64,000 bases of DNA from Modestobacter caceresii (lineage in GTDB: Bacteria > Actinomycetota > Actinomycetes > Mycobacteriales > Geodermatophilaceae). Made by a program: the position numbers and the translations under genes. The first letter of the stretch is position 1. Each line of letters starts with the position of its first letter. Below the pieces are notes generated by a model. The model was not told the DNA's origin. It ran no database searches and was given only the letters and a program-made list of their open reading frames with translations. The stretch covers positions 83,017-147,016 of the forward strand of contig NZ_JPMX01000118.1 of assembly GCF_000761485.1 (NCBI RefSeq), in the 5' to 3' direction. Of the stretch, positions 62,442-64,000 are shown piece after piece.

Positions 62442-63517
62442 GAGCCGACCGCCAGCAGCTCGGCGGTCGCGGCCGCGGTCAGCGCGTCCAGGACCGGGTC
62501 GAGGTCGCCGTCCAGCACCTGGTCGAGGTTGTGCGCCTTGAAGCCGACCCGGTGGTCGGCGATGCGGTTCTCCGCGAAGTTGTAGGTGCGCACCCGCTCG
62601 CTGCGGTCGACCGTCCGCACCTGGCTGCGCCGCTGGTCCGACGCGGTGGCGGCGGCTTCCTCCCGCGCGGCGGCGAGCAGCCGGGAACGCAGCACCCGCA
62701 GGGCGGACTCACGGTTCTGCAGCTGGCTCTTCTCGTTCTGCGAGCTCACCACGATCCCGGAGGGCAGGTGCGTGATCCGCACCGCGGAGTCGGTGGTGTT
62801 GACGCTCTGCCCGCCGGGCCCGGAGGAGCGGAAGACGTCGATCCGCAGCTCGTTCGGGTCGACGCTGACGTCGACCTCCTCGGCCTCGGGGAGCACGAGC
62901 ACCCCGGCCGCCGAGGTGTGGATCCGGCCCTGGGACTCGGTGACCGGGACCCGCTGGACGCGGTGCACGCCGGCCTCGAACTTCAGCCGGGCGAAGATGC
63001 CCTCGTCGGTCCGCGACTTGATCGCCACGGCGACGTCCTTGTACCCGCCCAGCTCCGCCGGGACGGCGTCCAGGACCTCGGTCGCCCAGCCGCGCCGCTC
63101 GGCGTAGCGCAGGTACATCCGCAGCAGGTCACCGGCGAACAGCGCCGACTCCGCCCCGCCCTCCCCGGCCTTGATCTCGAGGATGACGTCCTTGTCGTCG
63201 TCGGGGTCCTTGGGCAGCAGCAGCTCGGTGAGCCGGCCGGTCAGCTCCCCGACGCGCCCCGTCAGCTCGTCGGCCTCCGCGGCGAAGGAGGCGTCCTCCC
63301 CGGCGAGCTCGCGGGCGGCGGCGAGGTCGTCCGTCGCGGCGTCGAGCAGGCGCGCGGTCTCCACGACCGGGGCGAGCTGGGCATACCGCCGGCCCAGCCG
63401 GCGGGCCCGGGCGGCATCGCCGTGCACCGCCGGGTCGGCGAGCTCGGCCTCGAGCTCGCGGTGCTCGGCGAGCAGGCCGGCGAGCCGGTCGCTGCCGGCT
63501 CCGGTGCTGCTGCTCAC
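62438..63517 (-). CDS. prfA: Peptide chain release factor 1
   Basis: RF1 of 359 aa, reading UAA/UAG. GGQ loop [35 protein letters not shown] central domain ([15 protein letters not shown]) and the C-terminal [19 protein letters not shown] are conserved. GTG 63517 has AGGAG 7 nt upstream. It follows rpmE and is coupled to prmC, the standard actinobacterial order rpmE-prfA-prmC. Confidence 0.97.
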   Translation of the reverse strand: MSSSTGAGSDRLAGLLAEHRELEAELADPAVHGDAARARRLGRRYAQLAPVVETARLLDAATDDLAAARELAGEDASFAAEADELTGRVGELTGRLTELLLPKDPDDDKDVILEIKAGEGGAESALFAGDLLRMYLRYAERRGWATEVLDAVPAELGGYKDVAVAIKSRTDEGIFARLKFEAGVHRVQRVPVTESQGRIHTSAAGVLVLPEAEEVDVSVDPNELRIDVFRSSGPGGQSVNTTDSAVRITHLPSGIVVSSQNEKSQLQNRESALRVLRSRLLAAAREEAAATASDQRRSQVRTVDRSERVRTYNFAENRIADHRVGFKAHNLDQVLDGDLDPVLDALTAAATAELLAVGS

Positions 63518-63575
63518 GGGCACTCCTCTGGGTCTTCGGTCCCGACAGGCCGCGGGTGGGTGAGGCGGACATGAC

Positions 63576-63620
63576 GACGGCGCCCGTGCCGCCCTGGTGC
63601 AGGGCGGCGCGGGCGCCGTC
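63576..63620 (-). terminator. Hairpin after rpmE
   Basis: Stem of 21 bp (63576-63596 with 63600-63620, one G-T pair) and a 3-nt loop, 7 bp after the rpmE stop. It should limit read-through from rpmE into prfA. Confidence 0.8.
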
Positions 63621-63627
63621 GGGGGTG

Positions 63628-63858
63628 CTACTTGTCGGCGGGAGTGCCGGCAGCGCGCTTGCCGAACCGCTTCTCGAAGCGGGCGACGCGGCCACCGGTG
63701 TCCAGGATCTTCTGCTTGCCGGTGTAGAAGGGGTGGCACGCCGAGCAGACCTCGACGGTCAGCTGACCGGACGGCGAGGTGCTGCGGGTGGTGAACGTGT
63801 TACCGCAACCACAGGTCACCTCGGTGACGTTGTACTGCGGGTGGATGTCGGCCTTCAT
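63628..63858 (-). CDS. rpmE: 50S ribosomal protein L31 (zinc-binding type)
   Basis: Protein of 76 aa. Opens [10 protein letters not shown]; the zinc ligands are in VTCGCGNTF and [16 protein letters not shown], so this is the C+ form used under zinc-replete conditions. A basic C-terminal tail completes it. AGAGAGGG precedes the start. Confidence 0.97.
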   Translation of the reverse strand: MKADIHPQYNVTEVTCGCGNTFTTRSTSPSGQLTVEVCSACHPFYTGKQKILDTGGRVARFEKRFGKRAAGTPADK

Positions 63859-64000
63859 GCCGGTACACCCTCTCTCTGGTCTCGTGGTCTGCTGGTCTGT
63901 CTGCTGGTCATGACACCGTCGGGGAACTGGGCGACCCCTGACGGCGGAGGCTCGATCGCCCAGTGTACGGCCCCCCTGCCGGGGCCCCCCCCGGGGCGGG
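63859..64000 (-). promoter_or_regulatory. Upstream region of rpmE
   Basis: A TACACT -10-like hexamer (complement of 63962-63967) and an 8-bp inverted repeat CTGGGCGA/TCGCCCAG (63927-63934, 63956-63963) that touches it. If this is the promoter the leader is about 100 nt, and the repeat could act in autoregulation by L31, but no clear -35 is visible. The last ~35 bases are C/G-rich, perhaps the end of an upstream gene's terminator. Confidence 0.35.

Overview
The window is about 64 kb of very GC-rich (roughly 73-75 % by eye) actinobacterial chromosome. Gene content, GTG starts, leaderless -10 boxes (TANNNT 6-8 nt before the start codon) and close protein similarity to Geodermatophilaceae-type proteins suggest a Blastococcus/Geodermatophilus/Modestobacter-like organism. 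That taxon is an inference. As I recall the M. tuberculosis map, two blocks follow its Rv1298-Rv1328 order (rpmE-prfA-prmC-wecA-atp operon-murA, and nucS-thiolase-thioredoxin-glgB-glgE-glgP), so most of the window is core genome. I see no tRNA, rRNA, CRISPR array, prophage or insertion sequence.

Layout. 1-3.8 kb: electron-transfer flavoprotein genes (etfA cut by the window edge), a Cds1-like cysteine desulfhydrase, an enoyl-CoA hydratase and an ABC ATPase, all on the minus strand. 3.8-19.8 kb: a complete alpha-glucan/trehalose island. It holds glgX, a QorB/HxlR redox divergon, an FHA protein, glgP, and the GlgE pathway operon glgE-treS-mak-glgB, in which GlgB carries a ~280-residue Lys/Ala-rich N-terminal extension. 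20-26.3 kb: a zinc metallopeptidase lipoprotein, a thioredoxin/TPR chaperone, a VOC protein, an acyl-CoA mutase of isobutyryl-CoA-mutase type with its MarR regulator, and a repeat-flanked AbiEi/DUF559-like gene. 26.3-32.2 kb: acyl-CoA and B12 metabolism, with an FAD oxidoreductase, meaB, thiolase, methylmalonyl/ethylmalonyl-CoA epimerase and crotonyl-CoA carboxylase/reductase. 32.2-44.3 kb: a DivIVA-type coiled coil, a DUF4397 surface protein with a class F sortase, a tandem 3-hydroxyacyl-CoA dehydrogenase, nucS, a lipoprotein, a dicarboxylate symporter, a frameshifted dedA, DUF2071, a Gfo/Idh oxidoreductase and an XRE/DUF2975 pair. 44.3-48.8 kb: ethylmalonyl-CoA mutase (meaA), a small membrane protein, murA and the cobalamin adenosyltransferase. 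48.8-63.9 kb: DUF2550, the whole F1Fo ATP synthase operon, wecA, glyA, tsaC-type gene, prmC, prfA and rpmE.

How it works together. Thiolase, hydroxyacyl-CoA dehydrogenase, crotonase, Ccr, epimerase, MeaA, MeaB and the adenosyltransferase form much of an ethylmalonyl-CoA (acetate assimilation) pathway with its B12 support. Ccr and MeaA, 15 kb apart, share a TACTGGYCAGTA palindrome in their upstream regions. GlgE, TreS, Mak and GlgB turn trehalose into branched alpha-glucan, while GlgX and GlgP degrade it.

Most interesting non-coding signals: a five-copy family of nested hairpins lying directly after stop codons (16.57, 35.23, 37.48, 48.79, 50.42 kb); hairpins punctuating the atp operon together with an undescribed 80-codon gene between atpD and atpC; an array of GTGATCAGG palindromes around a terminator at 21.4 kb; and related nested inverted repeats on both sides of the AbiEi/DUF559-like gene.
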